64,000 nt of DNA from Bacteroidota bacterium (GTDB lineage: Bacteria; Bacteroidota; Bacteroidia; Bacteroidales; PUMT01), in contig PWHJ01000025.1 of NCBI GenBank assembly GCA_003554865.1, positions 1 to 64,000 on the forward strand. Reading direction: 5' to 3'. A program made the position numbers and the translations under genes. Below, in pieces: positions 1-10,200 of this stretch. Below the pieces are notes generated by a model. The model saw only the letters and a list, made by a program, of their open reading frames with translations. It was not told where the DNA came from and did no database searches. Position 1 is the first letter of the stretch. Each line of letters starts with the position of its first letter.

Positions 1-470
1 ACAATGAACAGCTCAACATCTTCTGTAGGTGTCAGCTCCATATTTATTTCACCGAAGCTGCTGTTGGCCGGGATGGTGGCAACTCCGCCATCCTGAATGT
101 TGTAGTCAACACCCTCTTCAGCGGTGGTCTCCATAAGCTCCCACTCATCATGGTCAGGCTGTTCCACAGTCAACTCATTCGCATCTGTGTCACGATAGAG
201 CTGATCAGCCACATAGTAGCCGATTTCATTGTCCTCTGCCTGATGCGGACCAACCAGTGCAACCTGAATGCCCGCATCCGGATCGTCGCCTTCAATAACG
301 GCAGACCAGTGGGCGCCGACTGATGTCCAGCTGGCATTGTCATGGGAAAGGTCTGAGAATTCAACTACCGGGGGACCGTCATAGGTGAAGTCGTTGAGTC
401 CCTCGAAGCACGACTGGGTCACAAACCCCATTGCCGAAACAACAAGCAGTGATATTATAAATCTTCTCAT
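1..470 (-). CDS. Partial surface lipoprotein in SusE position (function unknown)
   Basis: The gene is open from an ATG at 470 to the window edge, giving 156 codons with no stop, so its C-terminus lies outside; the ORF track missed it because it runs off the edge. The N-terminus has a short basic start, a hydrophobic stretch and a likely lipobox cysteine at residue 21 (VTQSC), so it is probably a lipoprotein. Near the end of the visible part is a TIPANSS-type beta-strand signature common in Bacteroidetes surface lipoproteins of the DUF1735/Calx-beta kind. It lies 76 bp downstream of susD and is probably in the same operon, the place usually taken by SusE-like or glycan-binding lipoproteins. 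I cannot name the family firmly or give a ligand. Confidence 0.7.
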   Translation of the reverse strand, partial: MRRFIISLLVVSAMGFVTQSCFEGLNDFTYDGPPVVEFSDLSHDNASWTSVGAHWSAVIEGDDPDAGIQVALVGPHQAEDNEIGYYVADQLYRDTDANELTVEQPDHDEWELMETTAEEGVDYNIQDGGVATIPANSSFGEINMELTPTEDVELFI

Positions 471-546
471 ATTTTATTCATTTTTTTGTTTAAAATTGGA
501 ATGGAACACCCATATGGAATTATTATGAGTGTTCCTTTGATTATAA

Positions 547-2019
547 TTAATATCCGGGGTTCTGGATACAATTCTCATTTGCCTCTATCTCGGCATTGGG
601 TATTCTGCCCACTACCCTGTAGTCGTCAAATGAAACCGGGTGACCGGGGTCGTTATCCGGGCACCCTTTAGGTATATCCATTCCACGGCGCCTGAGGTCA
701 AACCAGCGGTGAGACATCTCAGAGAAAAACTCAACTCTTCTTTCTGTCATAATGAAATCTATGAAATCATCCAGGTTATCTTCAACCTGAATATCATCAA
801 CATCTTCAATTACACGGTGATCGCGTAACTCAACCAGATAATCCCTGGCCTGATCAAATTGGCCAAGCTCGGCATGAGCCTCTGCGGCAATAAGAAACAT
901 CTCGGCTGTACGGATAATTCTTATGTCATCCCAATAGCGCTCACCGCGATAGCCACGGAATTTGGTCTGATAAACAACATCCTGGCCTTCCTTGTTGTAG
1001 TCTTTTGTCATTTCTGGTCGAACATCACCGTGACCCCGGAATTCATCAAGCAGTTCCTGAAGGTCATGTCTTAAAATTATATCCCCGTAACCAACTGCAC
1101 CTTCCTGGTAAGCAAGTCCCTGAACACTTGTGTTCATACCAGGCCGGTCTGCCGAAGTATAGCCAAGCTCAAATATTGATTCTGCTCCGGGGGCATCGGC
1201 AAAAGCATCGAGGTAATTCTCCGCCTCAACCAAACTGGCATCGGGGTAAGCTATAACCTCTTCTGCATAATTGACTGCCTCCTGCCAGTTGCCAAGGAAA
1301 AGATGAAGCCTTGCCAGGAGCGCTCTTACAGAAATATCAGTAAAATAATAGGGAAAATCCGGATTGTCATCAGGGAGATAAGCCAAAGAACTCTCAAAGT
1401 CATCCTGAATCAGCTCATAGCATTCATCAATGGTTGAACGGGGTGCAAAAGTATCCTCATCAATTCCCAAAAACGGGTCGGTTTTAATTATAACACCAAG
1501 AGGCTCACCTTCTACCAGTGGTGACTGGTACATCGGCGGGCGGGCAAATATCTTCATAAGGTCAAAATAAAGATATCCGCGCATGGCTTTCGCCTGTCCC
1601 TTGACTCTGTTGACTCTATCCTCAGTAGCTTCGACATCATCAATGTAGTAAAGCATCATATTAATACGGTTGATGTCATTATATATACCCGCCCAGTTAT
1701 TCCTGTCGAAAGAAAATGAAGATGTTGCCTCCCGGTTCGTGGGATAAGCAATAAAACGACCCGAATTTGCATCGGCAACCTTAAGCTGGTCAGCCAGCAA
1801 CCCCCCGGCAAGATTCATCTCGGCATGATTATAGCTGCCTGTTTGCAGGCGGTTGTACAATCCGGCCAAAGTGGCCTCAATACCCTCAATATCTGCCATA
1901 GCTTCTTCGTCAGCCATAGAAGCACGGGGATATTTTTCAAGTGCTTCCTCACATGAGGTTGCTCCCAAAATAAGCAAACTCATAAGAAAAAGCGATATTA
2001 GTGATTTGATTATATGCAT
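547..2019 (-). CDS. SusD/RagB family nutrient-binding outer-membrane lipoprotein (pair 1)
   Basis: A 490-residue SusD-like protein, the usual family length. Residues 1-23 form a lipoprotein signal ending in ATSC, with Cys23 the lipidated residue. The body shows the helical TPR-like SusD fold by motif: an early AMRGYLYFDLMKIFARPP segment, a RRVEFFSEMSHRWFDLRR segment near the C-terminus and an end in QNPGY, all characteristic of the family. It acts on the cell surface as the lid of the SusC transporter, capturing oligosaccharide or another ligand. It starts 31 bp after susC 1 in the same orientation, so the two are almost certainly co-transcribed. The sequence does not identify the ligand, and no glycosidase is present to hint at it. 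Confidence 0.95.
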   Translation of the reverse strand: MHIIKSLISLFLMSLLILGATSCEEALEKYPRASMADEEAMADIEGIEATLAGLYNRLQTGSYNHAEMNLAGGLLADQLKVADANSGRFIAYPTNREATSSFSFDRNNWAGIYNDINRINMMLYYIDDVEATEDRVNRVKGQAKAMRGYLYFDLMKIFARPPMYQSPLVEGEPLGVIIKTDPFLGIDEDTFAPRSTIDECYELIQDDFESSLAYLPDDNPDFPYYFTDISVRALLARLHLFLGNWQEAVNYAEEVIAYPDASLVEAENYLDAFADAPGAESIFELGYTSADRPGMNTSVQGLAYQEGAVGYGDIILRHDLQELLDEFRGHGDVRPEMTKDYNKEGQDVVYQTKFRGYRGERYWDDIRIIRTAEMFLIAAEAHAELGQFDQARDYLVELRDHRVIEDVDDIQVEDNLDDFIDFIMTERRVEFFSEMSHRWFDLRRRGMDIPKGCPDNDPGHPVSFDDYRVVGRIPNAEIEANENCIQNPGY

Positions 2020-2050
2020 GATTTTTTAAATTTAAAAGTTTTTCAGTTTT

Positions 2051-5000
2051 TTAAAAACTGGTGTTAATTCCTATTGTAACTGTCCGTCCCTGGGGATAGG
2101 TAAAAAAGTCAGAGCCGGTAAATTCAGGATCCCACCCGGAATAATCATCCCATGTAAGAAGGTTTGCACCACGTACAAAAATTCTCATATTGTCAATATT
2201 GTAGCGCTGCGTAAGACTCCTTGGTATAGTGTACTGCAAATTGATCTCTTTAAGGCGCACATAGTCAACCCTCTCAATAATCCTGGAGGTACTGCTTGTC
2301 GGAGGAGCCACCTCACCTGGATAATTATTTCCATAAACAGGCTGAGCAACTTCAGTGACATCACCTGGCTCCTGCCACCTGTCATGCCATGTAGAGGCAA
2401 GCTGGTTCAGGTTTGCAGTATTGTGCATCTGTACATACCTGTTATGATTGGCAAACCTGTAGCTGCCGCCAGAGTACTGAAAAAAGACTGAAGCTGCAAA
2501 ATTGCCGATTTGGAGCTCATTTGTAATACCGCCGTATCTGGTAGGCTGTATCGGGCCCATCCAGTGCCTGTCAGCATAACCCGGATTATAAGTTATATTC
2601 CAGTCCTTGTCGTAATACATCGGCCTGCCGTCAGCCGGGTTCACTCCGGCCCACTGCTCTATGAACCAGTCATTAATGGCACGTCCCACTTTTCTGCGGG
2701 TACTGAAAAAATCCTGTCCGGGCAGAAGCTCAAGTATCTCGTTTTGAACAAAGGAAATGTTAAAATCCGTGCTCCACTGGAAATTATCCCTTTGAATATT
2801 GACCGTATGAAGGGAAATTTCCACACCTTCATTAAGCGTTCTTCCGACATTCTCTGTTATGCTTGTCCAGCCGGTACTTGCAGGAAGAGGCCTGTCAAGA
2901 AGCAGCTCCTCAGACCAGCGGTTGTAAAGATCAACATCAAGATTCATCCGTCCGTCAAAAGCCGCCAAATTTATGGCAAGGTTCAAAGTGGTACTTTCTT
3001 CCCATGTAAGATACCTGTTGGGAAGCTGAGTGGGATATATTCCAACATCGCCCAGATACTGGGTGCCACCGCTCCAGAGCCCTAAAGCAGCATAAGTGCC
3101 GGCAGCGTCGGTTCCGGAAGTTCCGTAGCTGAGTCGCAACATCAGGTTGTCAAGATTATCGATTCCGGCCATAAAAGGCTCGTCGGACAACCTCCAGCCA
3201 AGTGCTGCAGCCGGGAAAAATCCCCAGCGGTTTTCGGCACCAAACCTGGAGCTTCCGTCATACCGTCCGGTAAGGGTCAGCATATACCTGTCATCATAAG
3301 TATAATTTAACCGGCTAAAAGCACCGCGGCGAGAACGCTCGGTCTCATCACCACCCCAGCCTACCACTTCGGCAGCCGCATTCATTACATTCATATGGGG
3401 ATTGGGAAAATTCTCCCCTATTACCTGAGTGTTTCTGAAAATCCGGTCTCTTGTTTCAAAACCGACAACACCGTCTACATTGTGAGCATCACCAGCCAGA
3501 TAGTTAAAATTGAGGGTTTGTGTGGTCTGGTATGAATAAATGGTATACTCATAATCATAAAGTATTCCGTTTGCAGCAATCCCGTCACTTGCCCTGGGAT
3601 CGTACCACTGCTCATCATCATTGTGATTATAATCTATACCAAAAGTAGCACGGTAAGTGATATGATCGGTAAACTCGTAATTTGCACTCATATTAAGCAC
3701 AGTCTTAAGGGTAGTGGCAATATTGTGATCCTTTTCCACACTGTAAATGGAGTGAGAAGGGACCATACCGTAAAGATCACGCGGATGGTTTACAAAATTA
3801 CCTTCCTCATCATACATCCTGTTTACCGGGGGCACAAAATATGCTGATAAAATTGGGTTTGTAAAAGCTCCGCCGGTTCTCGTAGTATTTTGATCGGTTA
3901 TATTAGCACTTGCCTGCATATCAAAACTCAATCTTTCTGTGGCCTGATGATCAAGGTTAACCCTGAAATTACTTCTTGCAAAATCATAACCGATTATATG
4001 CCCTTGCGTGGCATTATGTGAAAGAGAGGTAAAAAAGGTCGTTTTTTCGGAACCCCCGCGGGCTGTAAGTCGGGCATCCCAAACCTCACCCGAACGGTTA
4101 ACAGCATCCACCCAGTCGTGATGAGGAGTATTTGAAAAATCCGGTTCTGCAGTAAAGTCAGGCTCCCCGTCGACTATGGGAAAATCTGCCCAGCCTCTGT
4201 CATACAAAAATTCACGTTGAGGCTCATAATATCCAACATAATTTTCAAAAGTGGCAAGGTTCAATCTTGCAAAATCGGGTCCATCAAGCATATCAAGATC
4301 CGATATTCCTTCACTGTAGCCTCTTGAAATCTCAAAGTTAAATTCGGTTTCTTCAGCCTCTTCTCCTCTTTTTGTAGTTATAATAACAACACCGGCCGCA
4401 CCCCTCGCCCCGTATATGGCTGAAGCTGCGGCATCCTTGAGAATGTCAATCGATTCGATATCGTTAAAATCCAGCCCGGCCAGGGCATTGTGTGAAGCAG
4501 AGCGTCCGCTCATACTGCCTGTCTCAATCTCAACTCCGTCGACAATATACAACGGATCGTTGCTCGTAAAAGAGCCTATCCCGCGCACTATAACAGAAAC
4601 ATGGCCTCCCGGAACACCGCTGCCTGAAGTCACCTGCACACCCGCGGCTCTTCCCTGTATAGCCCTGTCAATACCGGTAACAGGCATACCTTCAATTTCT
4701 TGCGAACGCACAGAGGAAACCGAACCAGTAATGTCTCTTCTGCGCTGAACACCGTATCCGGTTACAACAACCTCGTCAAGCCCCACAACATCAGGTTCAA
4801 GCTCAACATCAATGGTTCTCTGATCGTCAACCATGATTTCCTGGCTTTGCATGCCGACAAAGGAGTATTCAAGAATAACATCTTCATCGGGAACTTCAAT
4901 CGAGTAATGACCGTCAACATCGGTTGTTGTTCCGACTGTTGTGCCTCTTACAGACACAGATACACCAGGTATCGGCTCTTCATCCTCTGCCGAGGTAACC

Positions 5001-5086
5001 GTTCCGGTAACCGTAATCTGTGCCACTGCTGTCGTAAAGCTAATCATAAATAGCAACAGCAAACTGAAAAATAGTTTTTCTCTCAT
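2051..5086 (-). CDS. SusC/RagA family TonB-linked outer-membrane transporter (pair 1)
   Basis: A 1011-residue SusC-like protein. It has a signal peptide (to about residue 23, AVAQ), a carboxypeptidase-regulatory-like beta domain (about 24-90), a DEVVVTGYG segment introducing the plug domain (about 105-230), then a TonB-dependent beta barrel ending in GINTSF with a terminal aromatic residue as expected for barrel insertion. The family imports large nutrients using TonB energy, with SusD as the lid. It is the first gene of the pair, with susD 31 bp downstream. The upstream gap contains a small GC-rich hairpin in its presumed leader. I saw no ECF sigma or anti-sigma gene next to it and no clear promoter match directly upstream. 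Confidence 0.95.
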   Translation of the reverse strand: MREKLFFSLLLLFMISFTTAVAQITVTGTVTSAEDEEPIPGVSVSVRGTTVGTTTDVDGHYSIEVPDEDVILEYSFVGMQSQEIMVDDQRTIDVELEPDVVGLDEVVVTGYGVQRRRDITGSVSSVRSQEIEGMPVTGIDRAIQGRAAGVQVTSGSGVPGGHVSVIVRGIGSFTSNDPLYIVDGVEIETGSMSGRSASHNALAGLDFNDIESIDILKDAAASAIYGARGAAGVVIITTKRGEEAEETEFNFEISRGYSEGISDLDMLDGPDFARLNLATFENYVGYYEPQREFLYDRGWADFPIVDGEPDFTAEPDFSNTPHHDWVDAVNRSGEVWDARLTARGGSEKTTFFTSLSHNATQGHIIGYDFARSNFRVNLDHQATERLSFDMQASANITDQNTTRTGGAFTNPILSAYFVPPVNRMYDEEGNFVNHPRDLYGMVPSHSIYSVEKDHNIATTLKTVLNMSANYEFTDHITYRATFGIDYNHNDDEQWYDPRASDGIAANGILYDYEYTIYSYQTTQTLNFNYLAGDAHNVDGVVGFETRDRIFRNTQVIGENFPNPHMNVMNAAAEVVGWGGDETERSRRGAFSRLNYTYDDRYMLTLTGRYDGSSRFGAENRWGFFPAAALGWRLSDEPFMAGIDNLDNLMLRLSYGTSGTDAAGTYAALGLWSGGTQYLGDVGIYPTQLPNRYLTWEESTTLNLAINLAAFDGRMNLDVDLYNRWSEELLLDRPLPASTGWTSITENVGRTLNEGVEISLHTVNIQRDNFQWSTDFNISFVQNEILELLPGQDFFSTRRKVGRAINDWFIEQWAGVNPADGRPMYYDKDWNITYNPGYADRHWMGPIQPTRYGGITNELQIGNFAASVFFQYSGGSYRFANHNRYVQMHNTANLNQLASTWHDRWQEPGDVTEVAQPVYGNNYPGEVAPPTSSTSRIIERVDYVRLKEINLQYTIPRSLTQRYNIDNMRIFVRGANLLTWDDYSGWDPEFTGSDFFTYPQGRTVTIGINTSF

Positions 5087-5583
5087 GTGTTGAAATTTTA
5101 AAAAAAAGGTTAATTAATAATTAATTAATATGTACCGGGAGCAGCCCGGAACATTAAAAAAATTTTTTGATTATTGATTATGGATATTATAACAAGGAAG
5201 AAAACTTTAACGGCTTCGGTTTCAGCAAGGCATAATAGCCGATTATACGATTATATTGTATTCTATTTAATGAATTTTGAATTTTATTCCTGTCTGAAGA
5301 GAAGTAAGGCAGCCTGCAACTGCCATTATAAAAGGATTTTTAAGAACTGGTTCTGTAAATAGTAGTAAAGAGGCCTGAAATTAATTGTTTTGAAAAAAAA
5401 TAAACTTAAAACAAAAAAATAATAAACCATAATTAACTTTTTGAGGTTTGCTTTTCCATGAAGATGCATTGAGTTTAAAAAAGGTTGCAGCAAAAATTGG
5501 AGAGAAAAAAGTATTTTTTAACATATCACCTTATTAACACCTGTTAACATCTTGCAGATCAAAAAAAAACATGCTATTTAAAA

Positions 5584-5614
5584 TTTGCAAAAATTATTAA
5601 AAAAAGTATATTTG
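5584..5614 (+). promoter_or_regulatory. Perfect Bacteroidetes housekeeping promoter with no downstream gene
   Basis: TTTG at 5584-5587, exactly 19 bp, then TATATTTG at 5607-5614, matching the known TTTG-N19-TAnnTTTG consensus at every fixed position. The only other promoter in the window that I found this perfect is that of tRNA-Gly. It points away from susC 1 and towards the 3' end of susD 2, with no plus-strand gene ahead of it. Confidence 0.65.
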
Positions 5615-5620
5615 TATTTA

Positions 5621-5698
5621 GTCTGCTTTTAAATAAAAGTTTTTTATTTATTCATAGCTTAAAGTTAAAGAGCCGCCCCAAACAGGGCGGCTCTTTAA
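5621..5698 (+). ncRNA. Candidate small RNA between Sus pairs
   Basis: Transcription from the promoter at 5584-5614 would begin about 5620 and meet the hairpin at 5667-5696, giving an RNA of roughly 75-80 nt. The 5' half is AU-rich with a weak CTTTT/AAAAG hairpin; the 3' half is the GC-rich terminator stem. It would be antisense to the 3' untranslated region of the susD 2 mRNA. Small and antisense RNAs next to Sus-like operons are known in Bacteroides, but no RNA family is recognised here. The exact ends are inferred. Confidence 0.4.
5667..5696. terminator. Bidirectional hairpin terminator downstream of susD 2
   Basis: Perfect 12-bp stem, AAAGAGCCGCCC and GGGCGGCTCTTT, with a 6-nt loop. It lies 29 bp past the stop codon of susD 2 on the minus strand and about 50 bp downstream of the plus-strand promoter at 5584. 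The flanks are AT-rich but neither side has a long pure T-run, so termination strength is uncertain. Confidence 0.8.
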
Positions 5699-5725
5699 AA
5701 ATTCACTTTATAATAAAAAAATCAG

Positions 5726-7180
5726 CTACATATAGCCATCATTTTGTACCAGATTGTCATTTACATCTATTTCCCTTTGAGGTACCGGCATCACGAGACG
5801 TGGAGAATCATAGGGCAGCTCGGTCCCTGTGGGATCTGCAGTAAACCCTTCCCAGCGTTTAAGATCATGAAGCTTGTGACCTTCAAAACAAAGCTCCAGC
5901 ATACGCTCATTCTTAATATCTTCAAGATCAAGCTCAGAAAGAGGATCTAAGCCCGCTCTTGAGCGAATTACATTTATGTCATCTAAAGGAGCGTCGCCGA
6001 TAACTGTTCCGCCTGCATTTATATGCATATAGTTGGCTTCTGCCCTTGTGAGGAACATTTCGGCAAGACGGATCACGGGAATATTGGCATCCCATTTGCC
6101 CCATTTGGCCGTCATAGTATTGCCGGCATCAGTACCTACACCTCTGTAATACATTGCGGGCACATCACCGATTGAACGGATTTCGGGATCATCAACATAG
6201 GTGTTGCGAAGATCGCCCTCCTCAAATCTTGCCCTGTGTGCAGAAGTAACAAATGCATCGCCGCGCCCGTAGCCCGGAAGGCTGGAAAAGAAAGTGCCTA
6301 TGCCTGTATTGGCGCTGCCGGCGTGACTTGTTGCATCCTGGCGTATCATAAACACATCCTCCGTTGTGTAAACATCGTTGTTGAAAGCACTGCGGGGAAG
6401 GTCGTTCAGAGCAGCAGCACCGCCGAACTGATCTATAACAATATCAGCCTCGTTTGCAGCCGACTGCCAATTTTTCATTGAAAGATACACCCTTGCAAGA
6501 AACGCACTTGCATTGGTGCTGGTAGCCCGTCCGCCGTTTGCACCCGCACCGCCGGGAGCCAGCAGGGACTTGGCACGGTTCAGGTCACTTAGTATTTGTG
6601 TATAAACCGCTTCAACAGTTGCCCTTTCCGGATAACTATCTTCTGTTATACCCACAGTTGGTGTAAGTACCAAAGGTACCCCGGGATGTGAATTATTTGG
6701 TGTTGCACCGTAATGCCGGGCATAAAACCTAACCAGCTCAAAGTATGCAACACCCCTGAGGAATTTGGCTTCACCCTCAACCCTTTCCTGATGCCCGGAA
6801 TGAACAACCTCTATATTCGCCAACACATTGTTGGTGATATTTATAAGATTGTACGCTGTGTTCCATTTTCCCGATATAGTACCGTCGGTTACACTCAGGT
6901 TTTTGTCAAACATTTGCTGATAGCCGATAAAGGTACCTATCCACTCAAGCTCATCATTGTTTGCAAGCAGATCCGACTGGAAAACACTTGTTCCTGCAAA
7001 TAGATTGGAGCTGCCCAAACTGGCCCATGCACCGTTTATTGCATTTATAACTCCTTCGTGATCATTGTAAACCGTTTCAGCACTAACCGACTGCTGTGGC
7101 TCAACGTCGAGCAACTTGTCACATGATAACATCAGCAGGAACATTGAAACAGCCAATGTGATGAATTTTATATTTTTCAT
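5726..7180 (-). CDS. SusD/RagB family nutrient-binding outer-membrane lipoprotein (pair 2)
   Basis: A 484-residue SusD-like lipoprotein. The signal ends in MLSC with Cys20 lipidated, followed by the typical DKLLDVEPQ start of mature SusD proteins. Other family marks are the AKFLRGVAYFELVRFYARHYG segment (about 140-160), the PVIRLAEMFLTRAEANY segment (about 370) and the NERMLELCFEGHKLHDLKRW segment near the C-terminus. It starts 30 bp after susC 2 and is followed by a strong hairpin. It should sit on the cell surface as the ligand-capturing lid of its SusC partner. The sequence is clearly different from the first SusD, so the two pairs likely take different ligands. Confidence 0.95.
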   Translation of the reverse strand: MKNIKFITLAVSMFLLMLSCDKLLDVEPQQSVSAETVYNDHEGVINAINGAWASLGSSNLFAGTSVFQSDLLANNDELEWIGTFIGYQQMFDKNLSVTDGTISGKWNTAYNLINITNNVLANIEVVHSGHQERVEGEAKFLRGVAYFELVRFYARHYGATPNNSHPGVPLVLTPTVGITEDSYPERATVEAVYTQILSDLNRAKSLLAPGGAGANGGRATSTNASAFLARVYLSMKNWQSAANEADIVIDQFGGAAALNDLPRSAFNNDVYTTEDVFMIRQDATSHAGSANTGIGTFFSSLPGYGRGDAFVTSAHRARFEEGDLRNTYVDDPEIRSIGDVPAMYYRGVGTDAGNTMTAKWGKWDANIPVIRLAEMFLTRAEANYMHINAGGTVIGDAPLDDINVIRSRAGLDPLSELDLEDIKNERMLELCFEGHKLHDLKRWEGFTADPTGTELPYDSPRLVMPVPQREIDVNDNLVQNDGYM

Positions 7181-7210
7181 AATTATTTATTGTTTTATAT
7201 TTAATTCCGA

Positions 7211-10200
7211 TTAAAATTCCAGGTTTACACCAAATGTTATTGTCCTTGGCTGTGGGGCAGTGTAAAAATCATACCCCTGGGTCAGGTTCATTGTCTGGGC
7301 ACCCGGACCTGTTCCTGTAAAGTTGGCTTCAGGGTCCCATCCAGGATAATCGGTAATAGTGTAAAGATTAAGCGCTTTTACAAATATCCTGGCACTGGAA
7401 ATATTGGCCCTTTGAACCAGCTCCCCGGGTAACGTGTAGCCAAGTGTAACATCTTTGAATCTCAGGTAGGAACCGTCAAACACCTGCATTGAGGATATCC
7501 CGTAACCGTTGCTTAAACCGAGCCTTATCTGGGGTACATCGGTTATGTCACCCGGATTCTGCCACCTGTTTTCATAGACATATTTTACTTTGTTGTCAAG
7601 TGTGGCAAAACTCTCAGCCTGCCATTGGTGACCGCCGTTACGGAGATCGTTGCCATAAACAAACTGTGCCAGCACACTTAAATCAAATCCCCTGAACCTG
7701 AAAGTATTGGTGATGCCACCGATAAAATCCGGATTGGGATCTCCAACTATCTGATCAGCAGCAGCGGCAATATTGTTGGTTGTTTCAGTTCGGGTATCAT
7801 CTACATAAAACAACGCATCGCCGTTATCTGGATCAACACCGGCAAATTTGGGCATCCAGAAAACACCCAGTGGCTGCCCTTCCATTGCCCTCCAGCGAAC
7901 ACCGATTATCTGCCCGTCAAGATCAGTCACCTTGTTTCTGTTAAAAGCGATATTGAAATCGGTATTCCACGAGAAATCACCTGTAAGGTTTGCGGTATTG
8001 AGCACAAACTCCCATCCTTTGTTCTCCATTCTGCCTACATTGCTGGTTACTGTTGTAAACCCGGTAGTTGCAGGAACCTGGACATCCAGCAGCATATCTT
8101 CGGTATTTTTTAAATAATAATCTATCTCGCCTGTTATGCGGTTGTCAAGAAACCCGAAATCAAGTCCAATATCAAACTGCGAGGTAGTTTCCCATTTCAG
8201 GTCAGGACTCGGGATACTTGTCGGCACCATGCCGGGCAATCCTGCATAATTGCTTCCCGAGTACAAGCCGCGCGAACTGAAATCGCCAATTTCCGCATTT
8301 CCTGTAAGTCCCCAGCTTGCACGCAGTTTTAAAAAGCTTATAGCATCCATACCGGCCATGAAATCTTCCCTTGAAATTATCCATGCCCCAGAAGCAGCAG
8401 GGAATAACCCGTACCTGTTGTCCGCTCCAAAACGTGACGAACCGTCAATCCTGCCGCTCAGAGAAGCAATATACCTTTCCCTGTATATAAGGTTTGACCT
8501 TAAGAAATAGGACAAAAAGCTGAATTCCGTACCCGAACTGGACGCTGAAGTTATATCGGATGCACTGGCCAGACGCCTGAAGTTGTCATTCGGAAATCCT
8601 CTTCCTGTAATGGAGGCAAAATCGGTATCGGCATACTGAAAGCTTGTACCCCCCACTAAGCTCACATCAAAATCGCCAAGCAAATTTTCATAAGTAAGAT
8701 AAGTGTTGGAGGTAATATTTTTTCTTGTAACAGTCCGGTCATACCCCAGTCCATCGGGCCCGCCGTCAGCCGTCAACCGTCCATAGTACATCTTATCCCT
8801 GTGGTTGAGAATGTCAATTCCAAGGTCAGATCTAAGGGTAAGCTCAGGCAAAATGTAATAGTTTGCAAAAAGGTTGCCGATATTGCGGAAAATTTCTGTA
8901 TCCTCGTTGCTGTACTCCAATGGAAACAGGCCGCTGTCATAAAGTGTCGAGGGATTCAGTTCCGGCGGGTCTGTATCGGGAATATGTGTAGGGTCAAGAG
9001 GTGAAAGAGCCACCATTTGCAATGGTGTTGCAAATGCATTATCATTTGCCACCCTGAAATGGCGCGTTCTTGTAAGGCCCAGATTCACACCCAGGTTCAC
9101 CCTGTCGGAAGCCCTGTGATCTACATTGATGCGACCACTTGCCCTGTCAAACGAGTTCCCGACCAGAATCGATTCCTGGTCATTCCACGACAAAGAGGAA
9201 TAGATCCTTGTCGCTTCAGTACCTCCCGAAACGGAAAGGTCATACTGCTGCTGACCAGCCCTGCGTAATGCCTGGTCTTCCCAGTTTGTGTTGGGCTGAG
9301 ATTCATGGTCCCAATAAGGATATATCCACCCAAGAAGCTGCTCATAACTTGTGGAACCCCACGGACCGGTAGGATAACCCAGAGCAAGCCGGTTTTCAAA
9401 ACCTTCGGCTACAAGATCAATATACTGATCCCTGTCAAGAAACCCAACCTTCCGGGCGGGATCACTGAAACCACTCTGAACATTAAAATTAAACCTTGTT
9501 ACATCATCGCGCCCCCTTTTGGTTGTAACAAGTACAACGCCGTTGGCTGCCCTTGCACCGAAAATTGCAGATGCGGAAGCATCTTTGAGAACCTCGATGG
9601 ACTCTATGTCGGCCGGGTTCAGATCGGCCAGCGGATTAAGAGCCTCATTGCCAGGTCGTCCTAGGTTCTCGTGTGTAACAGGGAACCCGTCAATAACATA
9701 AAGCGGCTGACCTGAAGCAGAAAGTGAAGAAACACCGCGAACCCTCATCTTAACTGACTGGCCAACTTTGCCGCTTCCGCCCGTTATAAGCACACCTGCC
9801 GCCCTGCCCTGAATTGCCGATTCAAAACTGGGCTGTGTTGAACCTGCAATATCCGAGGCACGAACCGATGCTATTGAGCCGGTCAGCTCCGAACGCAGCC
9901 GCGTACCGTATCCGACCACCACAATCTCGTCCAGTCCGACAAGCCCGGGTTCAAGAGTTACATCTATCACCCTTTGGTCTCCCACAACAATGTCCTGCCT
10001 TGTCATTCCCACAAAGGAAAACCTTAAAACATCTTCTCCGGAGCGGACATTAATAGAATAGTTGCCGTCGACATCGGTAACTGTTCCGATAGTAGTCCCC
10101 ACAACAGAAACGGAAACGCCCGGTATAGGCATCTCATCGTCGGCAGATAGAACCTGACCTGTGACGGTAATCTGCTGTGCCCAGGCTGCTGTAAAACCAA

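Larger units (their letters stand above)
5087..5725. other. 639-bp intergenic region between the two Sus pairs
   Basis: Very AT-rich stretch between susC 1 and the end of susD 2. It holds the leader and presumed promoter of susC 1 on the minus strand, including a hairpin with arms CCGGG/CCCGG at 5135-5149, a plus-strand promoter at 5584-5614 and a strong inverted repeat at 5667-5696 (both listed separately). No ORF here looks like a gene: the 62-codon plus-strand ORF at 5174-5362 has no recognisable features. I see no clear minus-strand promoter match for susC 1. Confidence 0.6.

Noticed and set aside
2510-3085. 191-codon plus-strand ORF inside susC 1
   Set aside because: Antisense shadow of a well-supported SusC gene in a GC-biased codon frame.
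5174-5362. 62-codon plus-strand ORF in the Sus intergenic gap
   Set aside because: No promoter or family resemblance; composition follows AT-rich intergenic DNA.
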